A stretch of 64,000 nt of DNA, from the NCBI RefSeq assembly GCF_014197435.1, contig NZ_JACIFP010000001.1:4650001-4714000 (forward strand). Reading direction: 5' to 3'. Below, piece by piece: positions 36,807 through 47,694 of the stretch (the stretch's first letter is position 1; each line of letters starts with the position of its first letter). Both the position numbers and the translations under genes were made by a program. The notes under the pieces are model-generated. The model had not been told where the DNA came from, did not search any database, and saw only the letters and a program-made list of their open reading frames with translations. Origin of the DNA: Gordonia humi (lineage in GTDB: Bacteria; Actinomycetota; Actinomycetes; Mycobacteriales; Mycobacteriaceae).

Positions 36807-39297
36807 GATCAGCATCCCCGCAACAGGACTCGTCCTTCTCGTCGGTTCGTCCGGATCGGGGAAGTCGACGTTCGCCGCGCGACACTTCGCGCCGACCGAG
36901 GTCGTGTCGAGCGATGTGTGCCGAGGCCTCGTCGCCGACGACGAGAACGATCTCGCGGCCACGCCTGACGCGTTCGACCTGCTGCACCACCTGGTCGGCA
37001 TCCGACTGCGCCGCGGCCGGATGACCGTCGTCGACGCGACCAATGTGCAGCCGTCGGCGCGCGCCGGCCTGATCAAGGTCGCGAAAGACCACGACGTCCT
37101 CGTCGACGCCGTGATCCTCGACGTGCCCGAGGCGGTCGCCGTGGAGCGCACCCTCGCCCGCGACGACAGGGATTTCGGCGCATCGGTGATCCGCCGACAG
37201 CGGGCCGACCTGAAACGGTCCCTGAAGCGCGTGCGCAAGGAGGGCTTCCGTCGCGTGCACCACCTGCGCGGGGTCGAGGAGATCGACGCCGTGACCTTCC
37301 GCCGCGAGAAGTCGTGGAACGACCGCTCCGAGCTGACCGGGCCGTTCGACGTGATCGGCGACGTCCACGGCTGCGCGAGCGAGCTGTGCGCGCTGCTGTC
37401 CGCGCTCGGTTGGCGCATCGAGTACGACGGAGGTCTCGCCGTCTCCGCGCACCACCCGGATTCTCGGACCGCGGTGTTCGTGGGTGATCTCGTCGACCGC
37501 GGGCCCGACACCCCGGGCGTGCTGCGCCTGGTGATGGGAATGGTCGCCTCGGGTGCGGCACTGTGCGTGACGGGCAATCACGACGACAAGCTGTCGCGGG
37601 CGCTCAAGGGCCGCAAGGTGACCGTCTCGCACGGCCTCACCGAGTCGCTGGCTCAGCTCGACGACCTCGGCGACGACGACTTCCGCTCCCGCGCAGGCGC
37701 ATTCCTCGACGGATTGATCAGCCACTATGTGCTCGACGGCGGACGGCTCGTCGTCGCGCACGCCGGTCTGACCGAGCGGTTCCACGGACGGTCGTCGGCT
37801 CGGGTGCGCGCGTTCGCGCTCTACGGCGACACCACCGGCGAGACCGACGAGTTCGGGCTGCCGGTGCGCTATCCGTGGGCACAGGACTATCGCGGATCCG
37901 CGGCAGTGGTCTACGGTCACACGCCGACGCCGACGCCGGAGTGGGTCAACAACACGATCTGCATCGACACCGGCGCGGTGTTCGGCGGCGAGCTCACCGC
38001 GCTGCGCTATCCGGAGCGAGAGTTGGTCGCGGTGCCTGCCGAGCGGGAGTGGTACGCGCCGAGCAGGCCGCCGGGCCCCGCGACCGAGCCGCGCGACCCG
38101 GGAGTGCTGCAGATCGGCGACGTCATGGGCACTCAGTGGATCGACAGCCCCCGCGTCGGAAAGGTCAAGGTCCCGGAATCCAACGCTGCTGCGGCGTTGG
38201 AGGTGATGAGCCGCTTCGCGGTGGATCCGCGGTGGCTGGTGTATCTGCCGCCGACCATGTCGCCCGCATCGACGTCGGCGGTCGACGGCTTCCTGGAGTA
38301 TCCGGAGTCGGCGTTCGACGACTACCTCGGGTGGGGCGTGAACAGGGTGATCTGCGAGGAGAAGCACATGGGATCCCGCGCGATTGCCGTGCTCGCGGCC
38401 GATCCCGACGTCGCCCGGGCGCGCTTCGGCGTCACCGACGGCTCGTCGGGAGCCGTCTACACACGGACCGGGCGTTCGTTCTTCGACGACACCTCCGACC
38501 TCGTCGGCCGGCTCCGGACCGCCGTCGAACCGTTGTTCGGAGCGCTCGAGACCGACTGGTTGGTGCTCGACTGCGAGATCCTCCCCTGGTCGGCGAAGGC
38601 CCTGCCGTTGATCAAGGCACAGTACGCGTCGGTCGGCGCGGCCGCGCTCGGCGCGTTGCCCGCGGCGCAGTCGTTGCTCGCGCAGGCCTCGGCGCGCGGG
38701 CTGGACGTCGCAGACCTGGCCGAGCGCACCGATCGGCGAACCGACCACGCGCGGGCGTTCCGCAGCGCGTACGCCGCCTACTGCGAGCGCGGTGAGCAGC
38801 GGATCCGCGTCGCGCCGTTCCAGATCCTGGCCGGACAGGGCCGGGTGTTCGGCGACTCACGCAGCCACGAGTGGCACATGAGCGAGTTGGCGGCGCTCGA
38901 CGATCCGCTGATCACACGCACTCGGCACCGCGTCGTCGATCTGACGTCGACCGACGACCGCGCTGCGGCGACGCAGTGGTGGCTCGATCTGACCGAGGCC
39001 GGCGGCGAGGGCATGGTGGTCAAACCCGCCGATGTCGTGTCGCCCCGGATCCAGCCGGGTCTCAAGGTCCGCGGACGGGAGTACCTGCGAATCATCTACG
39101 GCCCGGACTACACCGACTCCCTCGCGACGCTGCGCTCCCGCGACCTCGGGCGGAAACGGTCGATGGCGACCCGCGAGCACGGCCTCGGGCTGGACGCGCT
39201 CACCGCGTTCGTCGAGCGAAGACCCCTGTGGGAGATGCACCGGAACGTGTTCGGTGTGTTGGCGTTGGAGTCGGAGGCCGTGGATCCGCGGTTGTGA
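36799..39297 (+). CDS. pnkp: Polynucleotide kinase-phosphatase-ligase Pnkp
   Basis: 832-residue RNA repair enzyme with three modules. The 5'-OH kinase (about 1-165) has P-loop GSSGSGKST. The metallophosphatase (about 175-430) has FDVIGDVHGCASE, GDLVDRGPDT and GNHDDK. The C-terminal adenylyltransferase/ligase module (about 470-832) has nucleotidyl-acceptor Lys in CEEKHMGSRA, LDCEILPW and EGMVVKP. The protein heals 2',3'-cyclic-P and 5'-OH ends and, with Hen1, seals them. The GTG at 36799 is used because it is the first start before the P-loop and couples to hen1 by an eight-base overlap. It converges on ptrB across 84 bases. Confidence 0.95.
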   Translation: MAEISIPATGLVLLVGSSGSGKSTFAARHFAPTEVVSSDVCRGLVADDENDLAATPDAFDLLHHLVGIRLRRGRMTVVDATNVQPSARAGLIKVAKDHDVLVDAVILDVPEAVAVERTLARDDRDFGASVIRRQRADLKRSLKRVRKEGFRRVHHLRGVEEIDAVTFRREKSWNDRSELTGPFDVIGDVHGCASELCALLSALGWRIEYDGGLAVSAHHPDSRTAVFVGDLVDRGPDTPGVLRLVMGMVASGAALCVTGNHDDKLSRALKGRKVTVSHGLTESLAQLDDLGDDDFRSRAGAFLDGLISHYVLDGGRLVVAHAGLTERFHGRSSARVRAFALYGDTTGETDEFGLPVRYPWAQDYRGSAAVVYGHTPTPTPEWVNNTICIDTGAVFGGELTALRYPERELVAVPAEREWYAPSRPPGPATEPRDPGVLQIGDVMGTQWIDSPRVGKVKVPESNAAAALEVMSRFAVDPRWLVYLPPTMSPASTSAVDGFLEYPESAFDDYLGWGVNRVICEEKHMGSRAIAVLAADPDVARARFGVTDGSSGAVYTRTGRSFFDDTSDLVGRLRTAVEPLFGALETDWLVLDCEILPWSAKALPLIKAQYASVGAAALGALPAAQSLLAQASARGLDVADLAERTDRRTDHARAFRSAYAAYCERGEQRIRVAPFQILAGQGRVFGDSRSHEWHMSELAALDDPLITRTRHRVVDLTSTDDRAAATQWWLDLTEAGGEGMVVKPADVVSPRIQPGLKVRGREYLRIIYGPDYTDSLATLRSRDLGRKRSMATREHGLGLDALTAFVERRPLWEMHRNVFGVLALESEAVDPRL

Positions 39298-39381
39298 GTA
39301 CGGGACGACGCATCACGCCTCCGGGGAGTTCACGTCGACGATGTGCCGCCGAAGCAGAGGACCACGCGGGGCCCGCCCCCG

Positions 39382-41524
39382 TCACACCGTCACAGCACCC
39401 GATTCTCGCAGCACCCAGGCGTACTCGTAGGCGACTTCCTCCCACTGCTTGTATCGCCCGCTCACCCCGCCGTGCCCCGCGGCCATCTCGGTCTTGAGCA
39501 GGATCGGACGACCCGACGTCGTCGACGCCTGTAGCTTCGCGACCCACTTCGCGGCCTCGGTGAACAGGACGCGGGTGTCGTTGAGCGACGCCAGGGCCAG
39601 AACCGCCGGGTAGTCGCGCGGGGCGACGTTCTCGTACGGCGAGTACGACTTCATGTACTCGTACACGTCGGGATCGTGGTACGGGTCGCCCCACTCGTCC
39701 CATTCGGTGACGGTCAGCGGCAGGCTCGGGTCGAGCATCGACGTCAGCGCGTCGACGAACGGGACCGCCGCGAGGATTCCGCGGAACAACTCCGGCGCCA
39801 TGTTCGTCACCGCCCCCATCAGCAGCCCGCCGGCCGAACCCCCGTCGGCGATCAACTGCTGCGGCGAGGTGCGCCCCGTCTCGATCAGGTGCCGGGCGAC
39901 CGCGATGTAGTCGGTGAACGTGTTGCGTTTGTGGTTCAGGCGACCGTCCTCGTACCAGGTCCGGCCGAGTTCGCCGCCGCCGCGGATGTGCGCGTAGGCG
40001 ACGACCACACCGCGGTCGAGCAGCGACAGCCGCGACACCGCGAAGCCGGGGTCGATCGGTGTCTCGTAGGCGCCGTATCCCACGAGCAGGACCGGTGCCG
40101 GACCGTCGGGCAGGTCGCGGCGTCGTACCAGAGAGACGGGGACGCGGGTGCCGTCCTGCGCGGTGGCCCAGTCGCGAGTGGCGACGTAATCGGACGGGTC
40201 GTAGTCGCCGAGCACCGTCTGACGCCGCAGCAACGTGCGCTCGCCCGTCGACACGTCGAGGTCGATGGTCTCCAGCGGGTCGACGAAGCTCGTGTACACG
40301 ATCCGCAGTCGCGGCGTCGTCCATTCGGCATTGGCCCCGAGGCCCGCCGAGCACAGCTCCTGGTCGAAGACCACCGGTCGGAAGTCGTCGACCGACGGGA
40401 TCCCCGGCACGCTGCGGAGATCGGCGATCGCGAGCTTCGGCAGCGCGTCCGCACGGTACGCGAGGACGAGGTAGTCGCGGAAGCACTCGACGCCGTCGAT
40501 GCGGCGCGCCGGATCGTGCGGGATCAGCGATCGCCGGGCCGTGACGTCGTCGACGGGAGCGATGTCGACCGCGTAGTTCACGGCCTTGCTTCCGTCCACG
40601 GTCCCGTTGTGGACGATCACGAAGTAGTCGTCGCCGTCGATCCTGGCGTGGTCGACGTCGTATTCGATGCCGGGCGTACGACCCGCGACGGAGACGAACT
40701 CCCCGGTCGGATCGTCCGCGGCGAGCACGAACACCTCGGAGGTGAGTTTGGATCCCGCGGCGATCACCAGGTAGTCGTCACTGTCGGTGGAGCCCACGCC
40801 CACCCAGAAGTGCTCGTCGGGCTCGTGGAACACGCGCACGTCGTCGCTGCCCGCGCCGACCTCGTGACGCCACACGGAATCGGGCCGCCACGCGTCGTCG
40901 ACGGTGGTGTAGAAGACGAATCGGTCGTCCTTCGACCAGGTGGCGCCGCCCGCGGTCTCGGGCACCTCGCCGGGCAGATCCTCACCGGTCGTGAGATCCC
41001 GGAACCGCAGTGCGTACCGCTCGTCGCCCTCGGTGTCGACGCTGTAGGCCAGCCGGTTCCCGTCGAAGCTGACCGACAGCGCGCCCATCGAGAAGAAGTC
41101 GTGGCCCTCGGCTTCGACGTTCGCGTCGAAGTACACCTGCTCGCCGGGCAGCTCGGCGTCGACGGACACCTCCGGCGGAGTCCAATCGTCGTCGCCGGAG
41201 ATCGGGACGCGGCAGAACTTCGCGTAGCTCTGGCCGGCCGTGGTCCGTGCGAAGTACCAGTAGCCGTCGGCGCGCGTCGGCAGACCCATGTCGGTCTCCT
41301 TGGTGCGCGCCTTGATCTCGCCGAAGATCGACGTCCGCAGGTCCGCGAGGTCGGCGGTCTGCGCATCGGTGTGGGCGTTCTGCCCGTCGAGGTAGGCGAT
41401 CACCTCCGGGTCGGACTTGTCGCGCAGCCATTCGTACTCGTCGACGAACACGTCGCCGTGATGCACGCGCTCGCTGTGAACCTTCTTCGCGACCGGCGCT
41501 GCGACCGCGTACTCCACGGCCGCC

Positions 41525-41532
<8 letters not shown>
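39382..41532 (-). CDS. ptrB: Oligopeptidase B (S9A prolyl oligopeptidase family)
   Basis: Serine peptidase that cleaves short peptides after basic residues. 716 residues. An N-terminal seven-bladed propeller domain covers about 1-430, and the alpha/beta hydrolase domain holds the nucleophile in [11 protein letters not shown], the upstream motif [10 protein letters not shown], and the C-terminal catalytic His in [10 protein letters not shown]. Full length here, whereas M. tuberculosis carries the gene split in two (ptrBa/ptrBb). The ATG at 41532 overlaps the purC stop by eight bases, so the two genes are probably translated together. Confidence 0.94.
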
Positions 41533-42421
<889 letters not shown>

Positions 42422-42451
42422 GAGGGGAACAGACCTTAGAACGGGGGCGAG

Positions 42452-43879
42452 TTACAGAATCGGCGCGGGCGCGTAGGCGGCGGCCTCGGGATAGCGGTCG
42501 ATCCAGGCCTGCGCCTGTTCGACGACGGACGCGACCTGCGCTTCGGCCGCACCGGTGAACGCCGACTTGTCGGCGATCAGCTCATCGAGCTGCGCGCGAT
42601 CGAGCGGAATGCGCTCGTCGGCGGCCAGCCGGTCGAGCAGATCGGGTTCGCGGCCCTCCTCGCGCATCGCGAGTGCGACGGCGACGGCGTTCTCCTTGAT
42701 CGCCTCGTGCGCCGTTTCGCGGCCGACACCGGCACGGACCGACGCCATGAGCACCTTGGTGGTCGCCAGGAACGGCAGGTAGCGGTCGAGCTCGTTGGCG
42801 ATGACGGCCGGGTACGCACCGAACTCGACGAGCACGGTCAAGAACGTCTCCACGAGACCGTCGATCGCGAAGAACGCGTCGGGCAGCGCCACGCGGCGGA
42901 CCACCGAGCAGAAGACGTCGCCCTCGTTCCACTGACTGCCCGCGAGTTCGCCGGTCATCGACGCGTAGCCGCGCAGGATCACGGCGAGGCCGTTGACGCG
43001 CTCGCAGCTGCGCGTGTTCATCTTGTGCGGCATCGCCGAGCTGCCGACCTGGCCGGGCTGGAAGCCCTCGGTGACCAGCTCGTGGCCCGCCATCAGGCGG
43101 ATGGTGGTCGCCAGCGACGACGGTCCGGCCGCGACCTGGACGAGTGCCGACACGACGTCGTAGTCGAGGGAGCGGGGGTACACCTGGCCGACGGAGGTCA
43201 GCGCGTTGGCGAAGCCGAGGTGCTTCGCGATCTCGCCTTCGAGTGCGTCGAGCTTGGACGCGTCGCCGTCGAGGAGGTCGAGCATGTCCTGGCTGGTGCC
43301 CATCGGGCCCTTGATGCCGCGGAGCGGGTAGCGGGCGATCAGCTCGTCGATGCGGGTCAGCGCGATCATCAGCTCATCGGCGGCCGACGCGAAGCGCTTG
43401 CCGAGAGTCGTCGACTGTGCGGCCACATTGTGGCTGCGCCCGGCCATGACGACGGAGCCGTACTGGGCGGCGCGCTCGGTGATGCGGGCGAGCACGGCGA
43501 CGCCGTGGGCCCGCACATGCTGCAGCGACAGCAGCACCTGGAGCTGTTCGACGTTCTCGGTGAGGTCCCGGCTCGTCATGCCCTTGTGGATGTGCTCATG
43601 GCCGGCGAGGGCGTTGAACTCCTCGATACGAGCCTTCACATCGTGCCGGGTGACGCGCTCACGGTCGGCGATCGAGTCCAGGTCGATCCGGTCGACCACC
43701 TTCTCGTAATCGCCGATCGCATCGGCGGGAACGTCGATCCCGAGGTCGCGCTGCGCCTTCATCACCGCGATCCAGAGCTGACGCTCCAGAGCGATCTTGT
43801 GCTGCGGCGACCAGATCTGCGCGAGGTCCGCGGATGCGTAGCGGTTGGCAAGGACATTGCTGATAGCAGGTTTACCCAC
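42452..43879 (-). CDS. purB: Adenylosuccinate lyase
   Basis: Catalyses two beta-eliminations in purine synthesis (SAICAR to AICAR, adenylosuccinate to AMP). 475 residues. The fumarase/aspartase superfamily signature is GSSAMPHKMN (catalytic Ser loop), with TSRDLTEN and GRSHNVAAQ upstream carrying the active-site His residues. The GTG at 43879 is chosen because the family N-terminus (GKPAISNVLANRYAS) begins immediately, and a -10-like TACACT sits seven bases before it, implying a leaderless message. The longer open frame upstream has no coding support. Confidence 0.96.
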   Translation of the reverse strand: MGKPAISNVLANRYASADLAQIWSPQHKIALERQLWIAVMKAQRDLGIDVPADAIGDYEKVVDRIDLDSIADRERVTRHDVKARIEEFNALAGHEHIHKGMTSRDLTENVEQLQVLLSLQHVRAHGVAVLARITERAAQYGSVVMAGRSHNVAAQSTTLGKRFASAADELMIALTRIDELIARYPLRGIKGPMGTSQDMLDLLDGDASKLDALEGEIAKHLGFANALTSVGQVYPRSLDYDVVSALVQVAAGPSSLATTIRLMAGHELVTEGFQPGQVGSSAMPHKMNTRSCERVNGLAVILRGYASMTGELAGSQWNEGDVFCSVVRRVALPDAFFAIDGLVETFLTVLVEFGAYPAVIANELDRYLPFLATTKVLMASVRAGVGRETAHEAIKENAVAVALAMREEGREPDLLDRLAADERIPLDRAQLDELIADKSAFTGAAEAQVASVVEQAQAWIDRYPEAAAYAPAPIL

Positions 43880-43886
43880 GTCTTGC

Positions 43887-43892
43887 AGTGTA
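43887..43892 (-). promoter_or_regulatory. -10 element of the purB promoter (leaderless)
   Basis: TACACT on the minus strand ends seven bases before the purB GTG. This spacing places the transcription start at about the start codon. No Shine-Dalgarno sequence is present. Confidence 0.45.
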
Positions 43893-43984
43893 ATGGCGCG
43901 AGCGCGCGCACCCCAATCCCTCCGCCGGCCCCTGCTGATCGAGCGAAGTCGAGATCCCCCGCACCAACACGTAAACTCTCTCGC

Positions 43985-44104
43985 ATGTGTTACCCCGTCA
44001 CCTGCACCACATGCGGCAAGATCACCTGGGACGGCTGCGGAGCCCACGTCGACGAGGTGATGACGCCCGTTCCGCAGGAGCAGCGCTGCACCTGTCCGCG
44101 CTGA
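43985..44104 (+). CDS. Small Cys-rich zinc-ribbon-like protein
   Basis: 39-residue protein beginning MCYPVTCTTCGK and ending QRCTCPR. It has six Cys residues arranged as C-x4-C-x2-C, a lone Cys in WDGCG, and a terminal CxC. The same short pattern (CPVTCxTCGKxTWxGCG) recurs as a conserved small protein in many actinobacteria. The ATG at 43985 is divergent from purB with 105 bases between the starts. Metal binding is likely from the Cys layout; function unknown. It stops 62 bases before the esterase gene on the same strand. Confidence 0.75.
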   Translation: MCYPVTCTTCGKITWDGCGAHVDEVMTPVPQEQRCTCPR

Positions 44105-44151
44105 CACCGCGACACCGTCCGTCGAGAATCGGAGATCTCGCAGGATCCCGG

Positions 44152-44157
44152 TAGAAT
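44152..44157 (+). promoter_or_regulatory. -10 element upstream of the esterase gene
   Basis: TAGAAT lies nine bases before the ATG at 44167. The match to the TANNNT consensus and the short distance suggest a leaderless or nearly leaderless message. Confidence 0.45.
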
Positions 44158-44166
44158 CGGCGACCG

Positions 44167-45141
44167 ATGGCCTCCGATCGTTCCGCTCCCACGCAGACGA
44201 CACCCCGCATGTCCGAACCCGATGGTTCGCTGCTGCGCGGTGTCGCGTCGTCGCGTGCGCTCTCGCGGCGCACGCTCCTGGCGGGAGGCGCCGGCATCGC
44301 GGCGCTCGGGTTGGCGGCGTGTTCCTCCCACGATCCGGTCACCCCGCGCGATGCGGCCGCCGTCGCGGCCGACGATGAACTCGCGATCGAGACCGAACCA
44401 CCCGAGCTCCCCGCTGATCCACCGATCATCACGGGCGAGTTCGTCTCCGCGAAGATGGCGGGACGCCTCACCCGGTGGGCGGTCGCGCGCCCGAACGGCG
44501 TGTCCGGTGAACTCCCCGTGGTGATCGTCGCGCACGCGCTCAACACGCACGAGAAGACGATCTTCAGCCCGGGTCTGGACATTCAGGGCGTGGTCCAACG
44601 TCATGTGGACGCCGGCAACACCCCGTTCGCCGTCGCCTGCGTCGATGTGGACCGCAACTACTTCCATCTGCGGACCGACGGCGCCGACGGTGCGGCGATG
44701 ATCATCGACGAGTTCATGCCGATGCTCGACAACGACCCTGATCTGGATCTTCGCACCGATCGGATCGGTCTGTTCGGCTGGTCGATGGGTGGCTACGGCG
44801 CGCTCCGCATCGGCGCGATCCTCGGCCCGCGCCGGGTCGCGGCCATCGCGGTCGGCTCCCCCGCCCTGTGGGCCGATCCCGCCCAATTCCCCCCTCGCGC
44901 CTTCGATTCGCTGGCCGACTACCGGGCCAACTCGCTGTTCGGGCAGCAGCCCGCGTTCGCGAACATCCCGCTGATGATCAGTGTCGGGACGTCCGACCAG
45001 TTCTACATGTACACGCGTCAATGGGCGGCCGATCTGCATCCGCCCGCGGCGTTCGCGACGTCACCGGGCGGACACACCAACCGCTTCTGGCGATCGGTGC
45101 TCCCCGATCAGGTCGCATTCCTGGGCAGAGCCCTCGCCTGA
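44167..45141 (+). CDS. Tat-exported lipoprotein esterase (alpha/beta hydrolase)
   Basis: 324 residues. A twin-arginine signal SRRTLLAGG with a hydrophobic run ends in the lipobox LAAC (Cys near 52). The mature part is an alpha/beta hydrolase of the putative esterase family: nucleophile elbow GWSMGGYG, and a late SPGGHTNRFW holding the probable catalytic His. The position between purB and purD matches Rv0774c of M. tuberculosis, an exported esterase. The ATG at 44167 is taken because the promoter element fits it; the in-frame ATG at 44209 would also keep the signal. Its last 34 bases overlap the 3' end of nhaA on the other strand. Confidence 0.85.
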   Translation: MASDRSAPTQTTPRMSEPDGSLLRGVASSRALSRRTLLAGGAGIAALGLAACSSHDPVTPRDAAAVAADDELAIETEPPELPADPPIITGEFVSAKMAGRLTRWAVARPNGVSGELPVVIVAHALNTHEKTIFSPGLDIQGVVQRHVDAGNTPFAVACVDVDRNYFHLRTDGADGAAMIIDEFMPMLDNDPDLDLRTDRIGLFGWSMGGYGALRIGAILGPRRVAAIAVGSPALWADPAQFPPRAFDSLADYRANSLFGQQPAFANIPLMISVGTSDQFYMYTRQWAADLHPPAAFATSPGGHTNRFWRSVLPDQVAFLGRALA

Positions 45142-46337
45142 CGGCGTCGGCCCATCACCGCGAGTGCCGACCCGGCGACGATCGCCACGAACAACGACGC
45201 GACCAGAATCGCGGCCTTACCGTGCTCGAGTGCGTGTAGATCGCCGGGAAAGCTGAGCTCGGCGACGAGCAGCGACACGGTGAAGCCGATGCCTGCGAGC
45301 GACGCGACGCCGGCGAGGTCGCCCCACCGCACCGACGGGTCGAGCTCGCTGTCGGTGAAACGCACCGTGAGCCAGGTGGCCGCCATGATGCCGATCGGTT
45401 TGCCGAGGATCAGACCCGCCATCACGCCGATCGCGATCGGATCGGTCATCATGTCGCCCAAGCCGTTCCAGCCACCGACCGCCACTCCGGCGGAGAGAAA
45501 CGCGAACACCGGCACCGCGAAGCCCGACGAGATCGGCCGGAACCGGTGCTCGAACTCTTCGGCGAGCCCGTTCCCACCCGTCCGGACCGGCACCATGAAG
45601 CCGAGCACGACACCGGCGATGGTCGCGTGGATGCCGGACGCGTGGACCAGTGCCCAGGCGACGATGCCGAGCGGTAGGAGGATCACCCACGCGGCCCACC
45701 GGCGCCGCGCGAACCATTCCGCGTACCGACGCGCGAGGACGGCGAACAGCGCGATCGGGATCAGCGCGGCGACGAGCGGGATCGGCTTCACCGACTCCGT
45801 GTACACGACGGCGATGATGACGATGGCGATCAGATCGTCCACGACGGCGAGGGTCAGCAGGAACAGACGCAGCGCCGCGGGCAGCCCCTTGCCGACCACG
45901 GCCAGCACGGCGACCGCGAACGCGATGTCGGTCGCGGTGGGAACGGCCCATCCGTGCGCACCGTCGCGGCCCCAGTTGATCCCCAGATAGATGAGGGCGG
46001 GTACGACGACGCCGCCGACCGCCGCGAACACCGGGACGATCGCGGTCCGTGCCGCGCGTAGCGATCCCGCGACGATCTCCCGGTTCAACTCGAGACCTAC
46101 CAGGAAGAAGAAGATCGCGAGCAGCCCGTCGGAAGCCCACTGCCCGATCGTCAGATCGAGATGCCAGGGCGCGTACCCGACGGTCGTGTCGCGGAACGTC
46201 TCGTAGGCGTCGACGGCGGGGGTGTTCGCGACGACGATCGCGACGAGTGCGGCGCCGACCAGGAGGAACCCGCCGACGGTCTCACGACGGAGAAGATCGA
46301 CGACGCGGTACTTCTCGGCGGTCTCGGTGTGGGACAT
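45108..46337 (-). CDS. nhaA: Na+/H+ antiporter NhaA
   Basis: 409-residue inner-membrane antiporter with about 12 helices. Family landmarks: NREIVAGSLR, the transport-site region VPTATDIAFAVAVLAVVG with the Asp and flanking residues, and LLTLAVVDDLIAIVIIA containing the essential Asp pair. The ATG at 46337 is preceded by GAGGAG six bases upstream; an upstream in-frame start is not supported. The gene converges on the esterase with a 34-base overlap of the coding regions. Confidence 0.95.
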   Translation of the reverse strand: MSHTETAEKYRVVDLLRRETVGGFLLVGAALVAIVVANTPAVDAYETFRDTTVGYAPWHLDLTIGQWASDGLLAIFFFLVGLELNREIVAGSLRAARTAIVPVFAAVGGVVVPALIYLGINWGRDGAHGWAVPTATDIAFAVAVLAVVGKGLPAALRLFLLTLAVVDDLIAIVIIAVVYTESVKPIPLVAALIPIALFAVLARRYAEWFARRRWAAWVILLPLGIVAWALVHASGIHATIAGVVLGFMVPVRTGGNGLAEEFEHRFRPISSGFAVPVFAFLSAGVAVGGWNGLGDMMTDPIAIGVMAGLILGKPIGIMAATWLTVRFTDSELDPSVRWGDLAGVASLAGIGFTVSLLVAELSFPGDLHALEHGKAAILVASLFVAIVAGSALAVMGRRRQARALPRNAT

Positions 46338-46440
46338 TCTGCTCCTCGGGAGGGTACGACGACATATCGCCGACCAGACTTCCCGGCACACCGGTAGGGA
46401 AGTCTACCGCTGTCTCGACTCCGCTCGACCAGCGGGGGCG

Positions 46441-47691
46441 CTACAGGCTGATGCGACCGTCCTCGGCGGCCTTGCCGATGTCGGTGCGGAAGTGCGCACC
46501 GGGCAGGGAGACCTTCGCCAGACGCTCGTAGGCCTGGGCGCGGGCCTGCGCGAGGTCGGCGCCGCGGCCGACGACGGACAGGACTCGACCTCCGGACGAG
46601 ACCACCTGTCCGTCGACGAGCTTGGTACCGGCGTGCAGGACGCCCTCGGTGTCGGCGCCGGTGACGGGGTCGCCGGTGCGCGGACTGCCGGGGTAGTTCT
46701 CGGCGGCCAGGACCACCACGACGGCGCTGCCGTCGAACCAGCGCAGCTCGGGAAGGTCGGCGAGGGTGCCGTTCGCGACGGAGCCGAGGACCTCACCGAG
46801 CGGCGTCTCGAGCATGTCGAGGACGGCCTGGGTCTCGGGATCGCCGAAACGGCAATTGAATTCGACGACGGCGGGGCCGTCGGACCCGATCGCCAGCCCG
46901 GCGTACAGCAGACCGGAGAAGGGCACGCCTCGCTTGACCATCTCGGCGGCCACGGGTCTGCACACCTCGCCGACGATGCGGTCGACCATGCCCTCGGGCA
47001 GCCACGGCAGCGGCGTGTAGGCGCCCATGCCGCCGGTGTTGGGTCCCTCGTCGTCGTCGCCGACGCGCTTGTGATCCTGCGCGGGGAGCAGCGGGACGAC
47101 GGTCTCACCGTCGACCAGACAGAACAGGGACACCTCGGGTCCGTCGAGGAAGCTCTCCAGGAGCACCGGGTTGCCCCCGGAGATGACGGCCACAGCGTGT
47201 TCGCGGGCGGCGTCGCGGTCGGGTGTCACGACGACGCCCTTGCCCGCGGCCAGACCGTCGTCCTTGACGACCCAGGTGGGTCCGAAGCGGTCGAGTGCGG
47301 CGTCGACGTCGTCGACCGAGGTGACGCTCTCGGCGCGCGCGGTGTTCACACCGGCCGCGGCCATCACGTCCTTGGCGAACGCCTTGGACCCCTCGATCCG
47401 CGCGGCGGCGGCGTTCGGACCGAACACGGCGATCCCCGCGTCACGCAGGGCGTCGGCCACTCCGTGCACCAGCGGCATCTCCGGCCCGACGACCACCAGA
47501 TCGGCACCGATCTCACGCGCCAGGGCGACGACGGCGTCGCCGGAGTTCGCGTCGACGGGATGGTTGGTCGCGATGACCGCGGTCCCCGCGTTGCCGGGAG
47601 CCGCGTGCAGCTCCGTCACCGACGGGTCGCGGGAGAGTCCGAGGAGAAGGGCGTGTTCGCGGCCGCCCGAGCCGATCACCAGTGCGCGCAC
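46441..47691 (-). CDS. purD: Phosphoribosylamine-glycine ligase (GARS)
   Basis: ATP-grasp enzyme making glycinamide ribonucleotide in purine biosynthesis. 416 residues. The N-terminal [15 protein letters not shown]-grasp segment [22 protein letters not shown] and the signature RFGDPETQ are all present. The start is GTG at 47691, where the conserved N-terminus begins. Three bases separate it from the stop of ltrA on the same strand. Confidence 0.96.
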   Translation of the reverse strand: MRALVIGSGGREHALLLGLSRDPSVTELHAAPGNAGTAVIATNHPVDANSGDAVVALAREIGADLVVVGPEMPLVHGVADALRDAGIAVFGPNAAAARIEGSKAFAKDVMAAAGVNTARAESVTSVDDVDAALDRFGPTWVVKDDGLAAGKGVVVTPDRDAAREHAVAVISGGNPVLLESFLDGPEVSLFCLVDGETVVPLLPAQDHKRVGDDDEGPNTGGMGAYTPLPWLPEGMVDRIVGEVCRPVAAEMVKRGVPFSGLLYAGLAIGSDGPAVVEFNCRFGDPETQAVLDMLETPLGEVLGSVANGTLADLPELRWFDGSAVVVVLAAENYPGSPRTGDPVTGADTEGVLHAGTKLVDGQVVSSGGRVLSVVGRGADLAQARAQAYERLAKVSLPGAHFRTDIGKAAEDGRISL

Positions 47692-47694
47692 GCA

